A stretch of DNA of 64,000 nucleotides from Paenibacillus sp. FSL H8-0548 (GTDB lineage Bacteria > Bacillota > Bacilli > Paenibacillales > Paenibacillaceae): the NCBI RefSeq assembly GCF_038630985.1, contig NZ_CP152049.1:2313501-2377500 (forward strand), given 5' to 3'. The stretch's first letter is position 1. The number at the start of each line of letters is the position of its first letter. Shown piece by piece: positions 52,652 to 61,803 of the stretch. The notes under the pieces were generated by a model. It searched no databases. It worked only from the letters and a program-made list of their open reading frames with translations, and was not told the origin of the DNA. The translations under genes and the position numbers were made by a program.

Positions 52652-55600
52652 ATGATTAACCAGAGCTCAGGAATGGAACCAAGAAACCAATCCCCAATAA
52701 TTGATGATAGATCCCAAGCACAATTAATTGAAGAGATTAAGAAGATGGCACCCTATTATACCTCGGAGTGGCGGTTTCGGCCCGAGGAGCCAGATCCGGG
52801 TACAGCCCTTTCTTTGATGTTCACTCATTTGCTTGAGGGGAATATTAAGCGTCTAAATCAAGTGCCTTACAAGAGTTTTTTAGCTTTCTTGAACCATTTC
52901 AATGTTGAGCTTGCTCCAGCAAGACCTGCACTAGCCCAGATTACGTTTAAGCTAGTCGAAGGTACACCCGAGCCTGTCCTAGTGGAAAAAGGAATTCAGC
53001 TAGCGGCCGAAATAGTGGGAGAGACGGAGCCAATTCGGTTCGAGACGGCTCGTACGATTTTATTAACGACTGCAAATTTGCTGGAAGTATTAGCGATTAG
53101 TCCGAAGCGAGATCGAATTGTCATCCTTAGTGAGGATGGATCTTCGCTTACAGGCGATGGACAGGGCTATGCACTGTTTGGAGATGAAGGACAAAATTTG
53201 CAGGAGCATACCTTTTATATCCAGCATGATTTTCTGTTTTTAATTGAGCGTCCTGCTTTTCTCGAATTCACCTTTTTTCATGCACAGCATGAAGGGGCGG
53301 CCATAGAGACTGTGAAATGGCTATCAGACATTGAAAAGGTGCAATGGGAGTATTATAGCGACGGATCCTGGCATGCGTTCGATCGTGTGTATGGGCATGG
53401 TTCAGTCATTCGTCTGATAAAGCTTAACCATAAGCGCATGGACCCGTTTGAATATCACGATTCACTGGGGTATTGGATACGTTGCCTTGCGTTTACGTTA
53501 GCTGAGCAGTCGAGTGCTTCGGAGCTTGGCAAGATGCAATTCGAGCGTATGCTAATTAAGAGTGAATTTGCAGCAGCAACAGACGAAGATGGGATTATAC
53601 CCGATCGATTGTATTTTAATGATATTCAATTGAATGCGGTAAATGGCTGCGAGCCGTTCGGTGATTTTTTCGCTCAATACGGCTTGTTCTATGTATCTAA
53701 TAAAGAGGCCTTCTCGAAACGAGGCGCTCAGCTTAAGCTGAGCTTTGATGCCGAGTTTCTACAGCATCGTCTGTATCCGGATATGCCCAGAGCAATTAAT
53801 TGGAAGCCTGTGATGAAGCGTGAGATAGTGGATAGGGTTGAAATCCCTGATGTAGTCACGATATCAAGCATTCAATGGGAATATTGGAATGGTCGTTCAT
53901 GGGCAATGCTTCCCGTCGATTCAGAAGCAAGAAAACTGTTCGATAAACCATGGGATGGAATGGCTAAACGGGAGATAACGTTTGTATGTCCTGAGGATAT
54001 CGAGGAAATTGTCGTCAATGCAGAGGAGAATTACTGGATTCGAGGACGAATCGTACAAATTAATAATGCGTATTCTCCAAATGCCATCTACTACGCGCCA
54101 GCGATACATCGGCTGCGCATCCGATACGGCTATGAGAAACCTTTATTTTCGCCTCAGAAGCTATTAACAATAAATAATTTGGATGTGAAGGATCGTACGA
54201 ACGAAATCAAATCAGGCGGCATGCCTTTTCGGCCGTTCCTATCCCTTGGAGGCAATGCGCCTGCGGTATGGCTCGGATTTGATATTCCGCCTCAGCGTGG
54301 ACCGATTAATTTATACGTATTATTGAAGCAGCGTCAGGTGACGGCAAAGGATGTTCCTTTTATCGAGTGGGAGTATTTAAAGAGTGTTGGGGGTTCATCC
54401 ATCTGGGCACCGTTAGCAGTGGCTGATGATACGAATGGCTTTACTCGAAGCGGCGATATACAGTTTGTTGGTCCGCAGGATTTTGCACATGACCATTACT
54501 TTGGCAAAAAAAGATATTGGATTCGTGCGGTTAATCGCGATGGCCGCTATAATCTGGATACTGGATCCATGATTATGCCAAGGGTGCTGCATATGGCATT
54601 GAATACGACGTTAGCTGTTCAACAGCAGACGATTGTCCACGAGCTTCCTAGAAAAATGGAGTTTTATGATACAGCACAAGAAGAAACCTCAGAATATTAT
54701 GTACTTGCGTCTACTCCCGTGCTTGAAGTGGAAGTGTGGGTCGATGAGACCGAGCATCTAACACTAAATGAAATTGGAATATTACAAGAAACAGGGATCA
54801 AATTGAATATTATGCAAGATTCAGAGCAAGAAATTCTTCGAGTATGGGTTTGTTATAGCGCTGTAGAGCAATTTTTGCGCTCAGGGCCTTCAGACCGTCA
54901 TTATATGATCGATCATGCTACAGGTAGATTAAGCTTCGGCAATGGTAAATCAGGCAAATCGCTGCCTCGGACAGGTGTGGATCTTGTACGTGTGACCTAT
55001 ACTAGCGGCGGCGGAAAACGTGGGAATGTGCCTGCAGGAGCGATCAGCACGCTGCAAAGCTCCATCGCATTTATTGAAGGGGTTACCAATTTATATGCTG
55101 CTGCAGGTGGCTGTGATGCAGGCACGATGGAAGAAGCCATTGTCCGTGGTCCGAAACGTTTTACTCATCGCAATCGTGCTGTCATTGCAGAGGATTTTGA
55201 ATGGCTGACACGTGAAGCACATCCTAATGTGGCCAAGGTCAAATGCTTGCCTAATCTGAATGTGAAGCTTGAGAAGGAAATAGGCACACTTTCTATAGTC
55301 GTGCTACCAAAATCAGGGATAGGGAATGGAGCTCATTTTCAAGAGCTTAAGCGCCAAGTCGAAGCAAGTCTGCTGGAGAAAACGGCCTCTAATATCGCCT
55401 TCTTTGGTAATTTGCAGGTTATGGAGCCCGCACTGCTTGAAATTGGTATACAGGCCACGGTATGGGTTAGAAACATGGATGATGTTGTACCTGTTGAACG
55501 TGAGCTAACACGCAAGTTAAATCGATTTTTGGATACATTAACCGGAAATACGGATGGAAAAGGCTGGAATATTGGTCAGATTGTTCATCATTCCATGTTC

Positions 55601-55774
55601 TACGCTCTTTTGAAATCAGTAGGCCCAGTCGTACATATTCCGCAATTATCATTAGATGTCTACAAGGTTGAGAATGGAGAACGGGTCGAGTGGAATCCAG
55701 AGAAGATAGTAGATTTACCACATAGTGTTGTCGTGCCTGGAGAGCATCGATTGCTAGTAGAGTTACACAAATAG
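52652..55774 (+). CDS. eCIS baseplate J-like protein 1 (Afp11/Pvc11-like, large)
   Basis: The 1040-aa protein is a large baseplate wedge component. The N-terminal part (EWRFRPEEPDPGTALSLMFTHLLEGN) is shared with eCIS baseplate proteins, the middle is beta-rich, and the C-terminal baseplate-J core has MIDHATGRLSFGNGKSGKSLP, RVTYTSGGGKRGNVPAGAIS and RFTHRNRAVIAEDFEWLTREA. It pairs with the next protein as a gp6-like wedge heterodimer. Spacing to the preceding and following genes is 18 and 17 bases. Confidence 0.9.
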   Translation: MINQSSGMEPRNQSPIIDDRSQAQLIEEIKKMAPYYTSEWRFRPEEPDPGTALSLMFTHLLEGNIKRLNQVPYKSFLAFLNHFNVELAPARPALAQITFKLVEGTPEPVLVEKGIQLAAEIVGETEPIRFETARTILLTTANLLEVLAISPKRDRIVILSEDGSSLTGDGQGYALFGDEGQNLQEHTFYIQHDFLFLIERPAFLEFTFFHAQHEGAAIETVKWLSDIEKVQWEYYSDGSWHAFDRVYGHGSVIRLIKLNHKRMDPFEYHDSLGYWIRCLAFTLAEQSSASELGKMQFERMLIKSEFAAATDEDGIIPDRLYFNDIQLNAVNGCEPFGDFFAQYGLFYVSNKEAFSKRGAQLKLSFDAEFLQHRLYPDMPRAINWKPVMKREIVDRVEIPDVVTISSIQWEYWNGRSWAMLPVDSEARKLFDKPWDGMAKREITFVCPEDIEEIVVNAEENYWIRGRIVQINNAYSPNAIYYAPAIHRLRIRYGYEKPLFSPQKLLTINNLDVKDRTNEIKSGGMPFRPFLSLGGNAPAVWLGFDIPPQRGPINLYVLLKQRQVTAKDVPFIEWEYLKSVGGSSIWAPLAVADDTNGFTRSGDIQFVGPQDFAHDHYFGKKRYWIRAVNRDGRYNLDTGSMIMPRVLHMALNTTLAVQQQTIVHELPRKMEFYDTAQEETSEYYVLASTPVLEVEVWVDETEHLTLNEIGILQETGIKLNIMQDSEQEILRVWVCYSAVEQFLRSGPSDRHYMIDHATGRLSFGNGKSGKSLPRTGVDLVRVTYTSGGGKRGNVPAGAISTLQSSIAFIEGVTNLYAAAGGCDAGTMEEAIVRGPKRFTHRNRAVIAEDFEWLTREAHPNVAKVKCLPNLNVKLEKEIGTLSIVVLPKSGIGNGAHFQELKRQVEASLLEKTASNIAFFGNLQVMEPALLEIGIQATVWVRNMDDVVPVERELTRKLNRFLDTLTGNTDGKGWNIGQIVHHSMFYALLKSVGPVVHIPQLSLDVYKVENGERVEWNPEKIVDLPHSVVVPGEHRLLVELHK

Positions 55775-55791
55775 AAGGGAGATGAAGAGCC

Positions 55792-57984
55792 ATGTTACCT
55801 TTACCGAACCTAGACGACCGTAACTTCGAACAGCTTGTTCGTGAAGCGCGTGATCTTATTCCCGGAATATTTCCTGAATGGACCGATGAAAATGCGCATG
55901 ATCCAGGGATTACTCTACTAGAGATGCTGGCTTGGCATATTGAAATGCAGCAGTTTCAATTGGATCGTTTAACGTTGAATCATGATCGCAAATTTCTGAA
56001 GCTGTTGGGTGAAACACCAAAGGACCGTGTGCCTGCTACAACTTCATTAAGTTTTTCGGGAGCATCGGAGCCTATTCTCATCCCATTTGGCACCTTATTG
56101 CGGGTGGGTGAGCTTCCTTTCGAAACGGTACGCGCTGTATCTGTGCTGCCGGATTCGGAGCAGCAGGTTTCATTATCTACATCTGCAGGGGATATCGTTG
56201 TTATTGATGATGATATGACCTCGGGTCGCGTTACGATCTTTCCATTTGGCGAGAATGGCGATGTCGGGGCGAGTATAGTCATTACTTTATGGAATGGGTT
56301 GCCGCATTCGATGCCCTTATCGCTATGGATTGAATTAGAAGAGCAAAATCCAGAGCATCGAATACCTGCTAGATATAAGCATTTTACTCCTTCGGGCAAG
56401 GTAGAATGGAGCTATTGGCAGGAGCAGGGAGGAGAAGAAAGCCCGGTAGGAAGCTGGATTCCAGTTATGCTTGAGCGTGATGAGACCTATGGTATGCATC
56501 AGAGTGGTCCTATCCTGTTCACCATTCCGCAAGGAGCAGTGCCGGTACGCCAAATCAGAGCGGTTCTTACAGCAGGAGAATATAATGATCCACCTCGGAT
56601 TCGGCGACTCGTGTGGAATGAGGTATTTGCCAAACAAGGACAGAGCTTATGCATGACGGAATGCTTTGATGGAATAGAGGAAGTATCATCTGCCAGTCAA
56701 GCTGAAGCAGCTGCAACTCCACATATTGAGCTTGAACATGCGTTGTTTCAACAAGGAAGTCTTGCAGTTCAGTTCAAGCAAGCGGGCCCTGCGGGTGGTT
56801 GGAGCGATGTGCAGGAGTCTGATTATAAGGTAGAGCTTGCTGCTGATCGAGTGCTATTAACGTTTCCAGCTCATGTTAAGCTGCCAAGCGGTAAGCAAAG
56901 CATACGGGTGATTGCTTTATCACCGGGCTTTGAAGAACATATCTATCTGGGCACAGGGACAGGGATTTCTGGTCAGGAGCTTCTACTTCCTATTCAACAG
57001 CTGCTTCCTGACATGCTGCGAATACAGGTGGGCTGGCTGGCAGAGGATCAGAGTGCTATGGTCTGGTATGACTGGGAACGAGTCTGGGATTTCGATGAGT
57101 CGACCGCAGATAGCCATCATTATGTCATTGATGAGGCAGAGGGCGTTGTTCGCTTCTCAGATGGTGTTCATGGTGTGGCCCCGCCGTCTTCCCCCTGTCC
57201 CAATATTAGGATTATTAGTTACCGTACTGGAACAGGCGTTGCAGGCAATGTTAAAGAGAATACGATTCATGAGTTTGACTTTTTCAATTATCCTCTTCAT
57301 GTGACGAACCTGTATCCAGCATATGGCGGCGCGGAGGCAGAAACACTGAATGAAGCGATGCATCGAGCGAAGCTCAGCATCATAGATCCGAAGTGCGGGA
57401 TCACAGCTGAGGATATCGAGAAGCGAGTAAAGGAAATACCAGGACTTCGTATTGTAAGGGTCAAAGCGATACCTGGATATAACACTACAACCAAGAACTA
57501 TCCCAAGGAACGAGCCTTTGGACATATTTCATTAGTGATTGTGCCTTATAGCCGAAAGCCCTTGCCGCGCCCAAGTATAGGCATGATCCAAACCATACGG
57601 ACACATCTTGAGCCTTATCGCCTGCTCACAACCACTCTTCACGTTATTCCGCCAGAATATATTCGAGTAACAGTGAGAGCGATCATTGTCGTCCACCCTC
57701 GCTATGAGGGAAGAGAGGATGATGTTAGGCAGATGCTGAGCAAGTGGCTGCAGCCTTATGGCGATGATGCAAGCACGGGATGGGAGTTTGGCAAATCGAT
57801 TTACAAAAGTGATGTTTATGATATCGTCCACCGTGTTCCGGGTGTGCAATATATACAAGATGTATGGCTTAGGGCAGAAGGTAGAAATGTGAATCACGAA
57901 GAAGGTGGAGATATTCGAATTCCGCCAAATGGACTTGCCATCTCGGGCGACCACGATATTGAATTCATCATTTCGAATGGATAG
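55792..57984 (+). CDS. eCIS baseplate assembly protein 2 (J-like)
   Basis: The 730-aa protein begins PLPNLDDRNFEQLVREARDLIP...WTDENAHDPGITLLEMLAW, the classic start of putative baseplate assembly proteins in eCIS. It contains the J-type motif YVIDEAEGVVRFSDGVHGVAPP, IRIISYRTGTGVAGNVKENTI, and a later SIIDPKCGITAEDIEKRVKEIPG. The start resembles that of the preceding gene, indicating related wedge proteins. GGGAGATGAAGAGCC precedes the ATG. Confidence 0.92.
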   Translation: MLPLPNLDDRNFEQLVREARDLIPGIFPEWTDENAHDPGITLLEMLAWHIEMQQFQLDRLTLNHDRKFLKLLGETPKDRVPATTSLSFSGASEPILIPFGTLLRVGELPFETVRAVSVLPDSEQQVSLSTSAGDIVVIDDDMTSGRVTIFPFGENGDVGASIVITLWNGLPHSMPLSLWIELEEQNPEHRIPARYKHFTPSGKVEWSYWQEQGGEESPVGSWIPVMLERDETYGMHQSGPILFTIPQGAVPVRQIRAVLTAGEYNDPPRIRRLVWNEVFAKQGQSLCMTECFDGIEEVSSASQAEAAATPHIELEHALFQQGSLAVQFKQAGPAGGWSDVQESDYKVELAADRVLLTFPAHVKLPSGKQSIRVIALSPGFEEHIYLGTGTGISGQELLLPIQQLLPDMLRIQVGWLAEDQSAMVWYDWERVWDFDESTADSHHYVIDEAEGVVRFSDGVHGVAPPSSPCPNIRIISYRTGTGVAGNVKENTIHEFDFFNYPLHVTNLYPAYGGAEAETLNEAMHRAKLSIIDPKCGITAEDIEKRVKEIPGLRIVRVKAIPGYNTTTKNYPKERAFGHISLVIVPYSRKPLPRPSIGMIQTIRTHLEPYRLLTTTLHVIPPEYIRVTVRAIIVVHPRYEGREDDVRQMLSKWLQPYGDDASTGWEFGKSIYKSDVYDIVHRVPGVQYIQDVWLRAEGRNVNHEEGGDIRIPPNGLAISGDHDIEFIISNG

Positions 57985-57998
57985 GAGGTTAATGAGAT

Positions 57999-60065
57999 AT
58001 GAGTGATCCTAAATTTTTCTCATTTCGCAAGCCTCCCGACTGGAGACGAGGCACTTCCTATCAGCTTGAAGGCATGAAGGATGGATTAACCATTGTACGA
58101 GAAAAAGTATATCGTCATTTGAATCGTTTCGAGCTCACTCATCCACAAATGACTGGTGAGCTTATCGACACTGTGGTCGATTCTAATGGAAGATGGTTTA
58201 TGCTGGATAACGCAGGGATGATTTGGCGAACGGACTTAGCTAGTACGCATGTGGAGGATATTATACAGCTTGAAAGCAGTGATGAGAATCACCCTTCATT
58301 AATAACTATTACTGGCGATGCAGTAGTTGTCATTCATGAAGGACTTAGCAGTGTTATTCAGGCGATGTCACTAGATCGAGCGCAAATCAGGTGGTCAACA
58401 AAGGATTGGTACGGTGAGAGCTTCCATGCGAAAGCAGTCATTGCAGATAACGATAATGGATTGCTTGTTATAGGTACAATTGGGCAAGAGCATGAGCTGC
58501 AGCTGCTCAGGTTTGACCACGCAGGACTTCCGACGGTACGTATACCGCTGCCCTTATTAGGGGATGGAATGGAACTAGCTGATGAAGAGAATGTGGATGA
58601 TCATCATCGCTACCAATTGACACTTGGGAGCCAGCAGCAGTGCTGGCTGCTCGATAAAAAGACTCAGCGAATCATGATTTTACATTTGTTGACGAACACG
58701 GTCACACCATTCTCGTTGCAAATAGACCCATTAGTGGAGGAACTGGTTTCCTTATGCTACAGCGGTTCGGATACGTTCTGGGGCTTGCTTCGTATCCGTG
58801 AGGGGTATTCACTAATTGCAGTGCTGCCAAGCGGCGAGATTGTGAAACGCGGCTTCGCAAGCGGCGCAAGCGGGAATGTATTGTTTCCTGGCAAGCAGTG
58901 TCTTTACATCTGGAATTCGGAACAGCGCAGCGTATTCAAGATCGAGCCTATTTCTGAAACTGCCATATGGAAAACATTTGGTTCACGAATGGGTGTATGG
59001 CTTAGCGATGGCTTGGATAGCGGTGTATATGAGATGGAATGGCATAAGCTGGTGCTTGCAGCCGAGCAGCAGAATGATACTCAGATCAATATCCGATATT
59101 ATGCCTCGGATCAACGCGAGATTTTTGTTGATCAGGATCATGTCGATCTCGACGAGTACGTTGCGAGCGAAGAAATTCCTACAGAGACGAAGCTTACGGC
59201 CTTATCTCATTTATGGTCTAAGCCGCTCAAGGATCCACAGGATGCACTGTTGATTCAAGCAAAAGGTCGGTTTTTATGGTTATTTATCGAATTAATTGGT
59301 TCAGCACAGCATGCCCCGGTCATTCAAAGCTTGGAGCTCCATTTTCCAAGAAGCTCGTATCTAGAATACCTTCCGTCTATTTATCAGCGGGATGAGCGCT
59401 CGAAGGATTTCTTAGCTCGGTATTTGAGTATCTTCCAGACCATGCTTGAGGATACCGATCATAAGATTGGGCAGGTAACACGTACACTTGAAGCCAATAA
59501 TGCTTCAGGGTCATCGTTGCGTTGGCTGCTCGGCTGGCTTGGCATTAACGCAGAGGATTATTGGTCTGAGGAGCAATTAAGACAGCTGCTGAAGGCAGCG
59601 CCAACCTTATACAATTTACGTGGTACGAAATATGCGATGGAGACGCTGATTTCGATTTATACAGGTGAGAAGCCAATCATTCTGGAGTATGAGCAGGTAA
59701 AGCCGCTCAAGGAAAACCCTGAACTCGGTGAAGTAGCCGATCGCCTGTATGCAGCAGATCCTCATGTATTTAATGTACTTGTGAAGGCCGAGCATGCGGA
59801 TACAGAAATGAGACGAGTGACGCTGCAGCAGCTGATTGAAGCTTATAAACCCGTTTTTGCTACGTGTAAGTTGATTATTTTACAGCCTTGGGTATACATG
59901 GACCTGCACTCCTATCTCGGTATGAATACGGTATTGTCTGAGCCAACCTTGCTTAATTTGGACGGTCGATCATCGATGCCGCATCATACGATTACCATCG
60001 ATGTAGGACAAGATAATCGGATTGACCAGCATACGAGACTAGGCTTGGATTCTCGTTTGGAATAG
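57999..60065 (+). CDS. eCIS tail protein I-like baseplate protein with propeller-like N-terminus
   Basis: The 688-aa protein has an N-terminal half (about 1-420) of repeated short beta-strand segments with Trp and Asp-Gly turns (DSNGRWFMLDNAGMIWRTDL, GTIGQEHELQLLRFDHAGLP), suggesting a beta-propeller. The C-terminal half is the tail protein I domain (about 445-640, YLEYLPSIYQRDERSKDFLARYLSIFQ, SSLRWLLGWLGINAEDYW, YNLRGTKYAMETLISIYTGEKP). The latter connects the baseplate to fibres. The propeller may be a receptor-facing or decoration domain. Confidence 0.88.
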   Translation: MSDPKFFSFRKPPDWRRGTSYQLEGMKDGLTIVREKVYRHLNRFELTHPQMTGELIDTVVDSNGRWFMLDNAGMIWRTDLASTHVEDIIQLESSDENHPSLITITGDAVVVIHEGLSSVIQAMSLDRAQIRWSTKDWYGESFHAKAVIADNDNGLLVIGTIGQEHELQLLRFDHAGLPTVRIPLPLLGDGMELADEENVDDHHRYQLTLGSQQQCWLLDKKTQRIMILHLLTNTVTPFSLQIDPLVEELVSLCYSGSDTFWGLLRIREGYSLIAVLPSGEIVKRGFASGASGNVLFPGKQCLYIWNSEQRSVFKIEPISETAIWKTFGSRMGVWLSDGLDSGVYEMEWHKLVLAAEQQNDTQINIRYYASDQREIFVDQDHVDLDEYVASEEIPTETKLTALSHLWSKPLKDPQDALLIQAKGRFLWLFIELIGSAQHAPVIQSLELHFPRSSYLEYLPSIYQRDERSKDFLARYLSIFQTMLEDTDHKIGQVTRTLEANNASGSSLRWLLGWLGINAEDYWSEEQLRQLLKAAPTLYNLRGTKYAMETLISIYTGEKPIILEYEQVKPLKENPELGEVADRLYAADPHVFNVLVKAEHADTEMRRVTLQQLIEAYKPVFATCKLIILQPWVYMDLHSYLGMNTVLSEPTLLNLDGRSSMPHHTITIDVGQDNRIDQHTRLGLDSRLE

Positions 60066-60087
60066 TGAGTAAAGGGAGGAAATTTGG

Positions 60088-61758
60088 ATGAATAGATCGA
60101 GGTATATCCCATTTGAACGCAATCGGTACTTTTATGGGAAGCTATTAACGGTTAGAGATTTTATGTCAGAGCAGACTTATTTCTCTGATAAACGCCGGTT
60201 AACGAATCGTTTGTTGTTCGGAAGCGGTGTTATTGCCGGTTTGCAAGTCGTTGCGGTTGATGATAAATCCATTTCGATCGAAACGGGAGCGGCACTTGAC
60301 CAAATGGGTCGTGAGATCATCGTGCCTTCACCACTTACCGTTAAGCTCTCCAACGTTGATGGCTTTATGAACAATGATTATGCCAAAAATGTATACCTAT
60401 GTCTGGAGTATAATGAAAAAGGCAAAGAGCCGGTACATACAGTAGCTGGAGCCTTAGGCGGCAGTGAGGATGTTAGTGAGCATAATCGTATTTTGGAAAG
60501 CTATCGCTTGTTCGTTCGTGAGCACCCCCCCGCACCTGCAATGCAGGAATATGATTATTTAATCGAGGATACATCAATTTGGTACGATGATGGCCAAGTA
60601 CGCGTGCTGCAGAGCGTGCCGCGCTATATTGAACCGGGCCAAAGCTTCGAGCTGAAGCTTAGCATTGAGAAGACGCTTCAGACTCCTCATATTTCGTTTG
60701 AATATGAACTGGAATTGCTGCATGCAGAATCGGTAGAGGAAGACGAAAAGCTCATTTTCTCTGAGCCTACGGACGGTGGAGCTACGAGCTATACGAAACG
60801 AATCCGGTTGCGGGCGCTGCCGCTAGCTGCGGGAGAATCTAAACAAAATGCCTCTATTGCAGCTAAAGCGGGAACGGCGAGACTTGTTATTGGCGATAAG
60901 TTGATCTATGAACTATCACATATTAAGCAAACGGTTGAAGTAAGTGAAGAGCCTGCACAGGAACGGATTTTAGACACCTTTTATTCACGCTCCCTGGATC
61001 GTGCGATTGAAACTCCTGTTGAACCATGCTTGTATCTTGCAAAGATCAATCTGCTGCAAATGGGTGCAAGCTATGTCATTGATAGTGTAGAATCGCTGCC
61101 TTTCAACGATTACGTCATAAATCCTACTATGCTGTATAAGCTGCTATCGGCTACAGAGAAAGAAGATATGAGCCGTAAGATTGATGCGAAAAATACAGAA
61201 GTGAAAGAACCCGTTCTCGTCCCTGTTTCTCCATTTCCGGATATTAAGCAGGAGTTTAGATCATTACTTGATCACGAGGCTCCGCTAACGCCAGAGCAGC
61301 AGGTAACAGCGGGAATTACGGAAATTTCGATTGTCCCGCAGCAGCCGAAGAAGTGGTATCAACGTCGTCAGAAAAACTTCTACTCTGAAGAAATTGAGCA
61401 TGGTTTAGGCAGCGACGCAGCCGTTTTCTTAACCGCAGGCATTTCCGATGAGCAGGAATCTTCCGATATTCCGGTTCCAGAGATGTGGAAACGCAGCAAT
61501 GCTATTTATTCAGGAGCGCAGGATGTTTTCGCTGGCAGTGAGTTTACTTCGAATTATCCTAATATTTCAATTGGCTTCATACAGTATTCGAAGAAGGGCA
61601 CCTTCCGGATCGGTATACGAGTTAATCAAAAAACAGAGCGTATACGTATTCGCATACGCTGGTGGGCAGTGAAGGCACTTGGCGACAGCGCAGCTGGTCA
61701 GCATGCGTTAGATGAGCTTGAAACGGGAGTAAACAGTGCGGCATCCACTATAGCATAG
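60088..61758 (+). CDS. Conserved eCIS-associated protein of unknown function
   Basis: The 556-aa protein begins with RSRYIPFERNRYFYGKLLTVRDF and EQTYFSDKRRLTNRLLFGSGVI, a pattern I recognise in proteins that sit next to eCIS baseplate genes, with no established function. After a beta-rich region (SISIETGAALDQMGREIIVP), the middle (about 150-300) looks like an immunoglobulin-like insertion, and the C-terminus (about 430-540) has another beta segment with an Arg-rich strand pair. It is the last plus-strand gene of the operon and could be a fibre or baseplate-periphery component. Confidence 0.7.
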   Translation: MNRSRYIPFERNRYFYGKLLTVRDFMSEQTYFSDKRRLTNRLLFGSGVIAGLQVVAVDDKSISIETGAALDQMGREIIVPSPLTVKLSNVDGFMNNDYAKNVYLCLEYNEKGKEPVHTVAGALGGSEDVSEHNRILESYRLFVREHPPAPAMQEYDYLIEDTSIWYDDGQVRVLQSVPRYIEPGQSFELKLSIEKTLQTPHISFEYELELLHAESVEEDEKLIFSEPTDGGATSYTKRIRLRALPLAAGESKQNASIAAKAGTARLVIGDKLIYELSHIKQTVEVSEEPAQERILDTFYSRSLDRAIETPVEPCLYLAKINLLQMGASYVIDSVESLPFNDYVINPTMLYKLLSATEKEDMSRKIDAKNTEVKEPVLVPVSPFPDIKQEFRSLLDHEAPLTPEQQVTAGITEISIVPQQPKKWYQRRQKNFYSEEIEHGLGSDAAVFLTAGISDEQESSDIPVPEMWKRSNAIYSGAQDVFAGSEFTSNYPNISIGFIQYSKKGTFRIGIRVNQKTERIRIRIRWWAVKALGDSAAGQHALDELETGVNSAASTIA

Positions 61759-61762
61759 GGTA

Positions 61763-61803
61763 TAAAAAAACAAGGACGGGAGCTATCCCGTCCTTGTAAT
61801 TAT
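61763..61803. terminator. Bidirectional terminator between convergent eCIS genes
   Basis: ACAAGGACGGGA (61770-61781) pairs perfectly with TCCCGTCCTTGT (61786-61797) around a GCTA loop. On the minus strand it is followed by a run of seven T, and on the plus strand by a weaker AATTATT. The stop of the minus-strand gene lies inside it. Confidence 0.9.
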
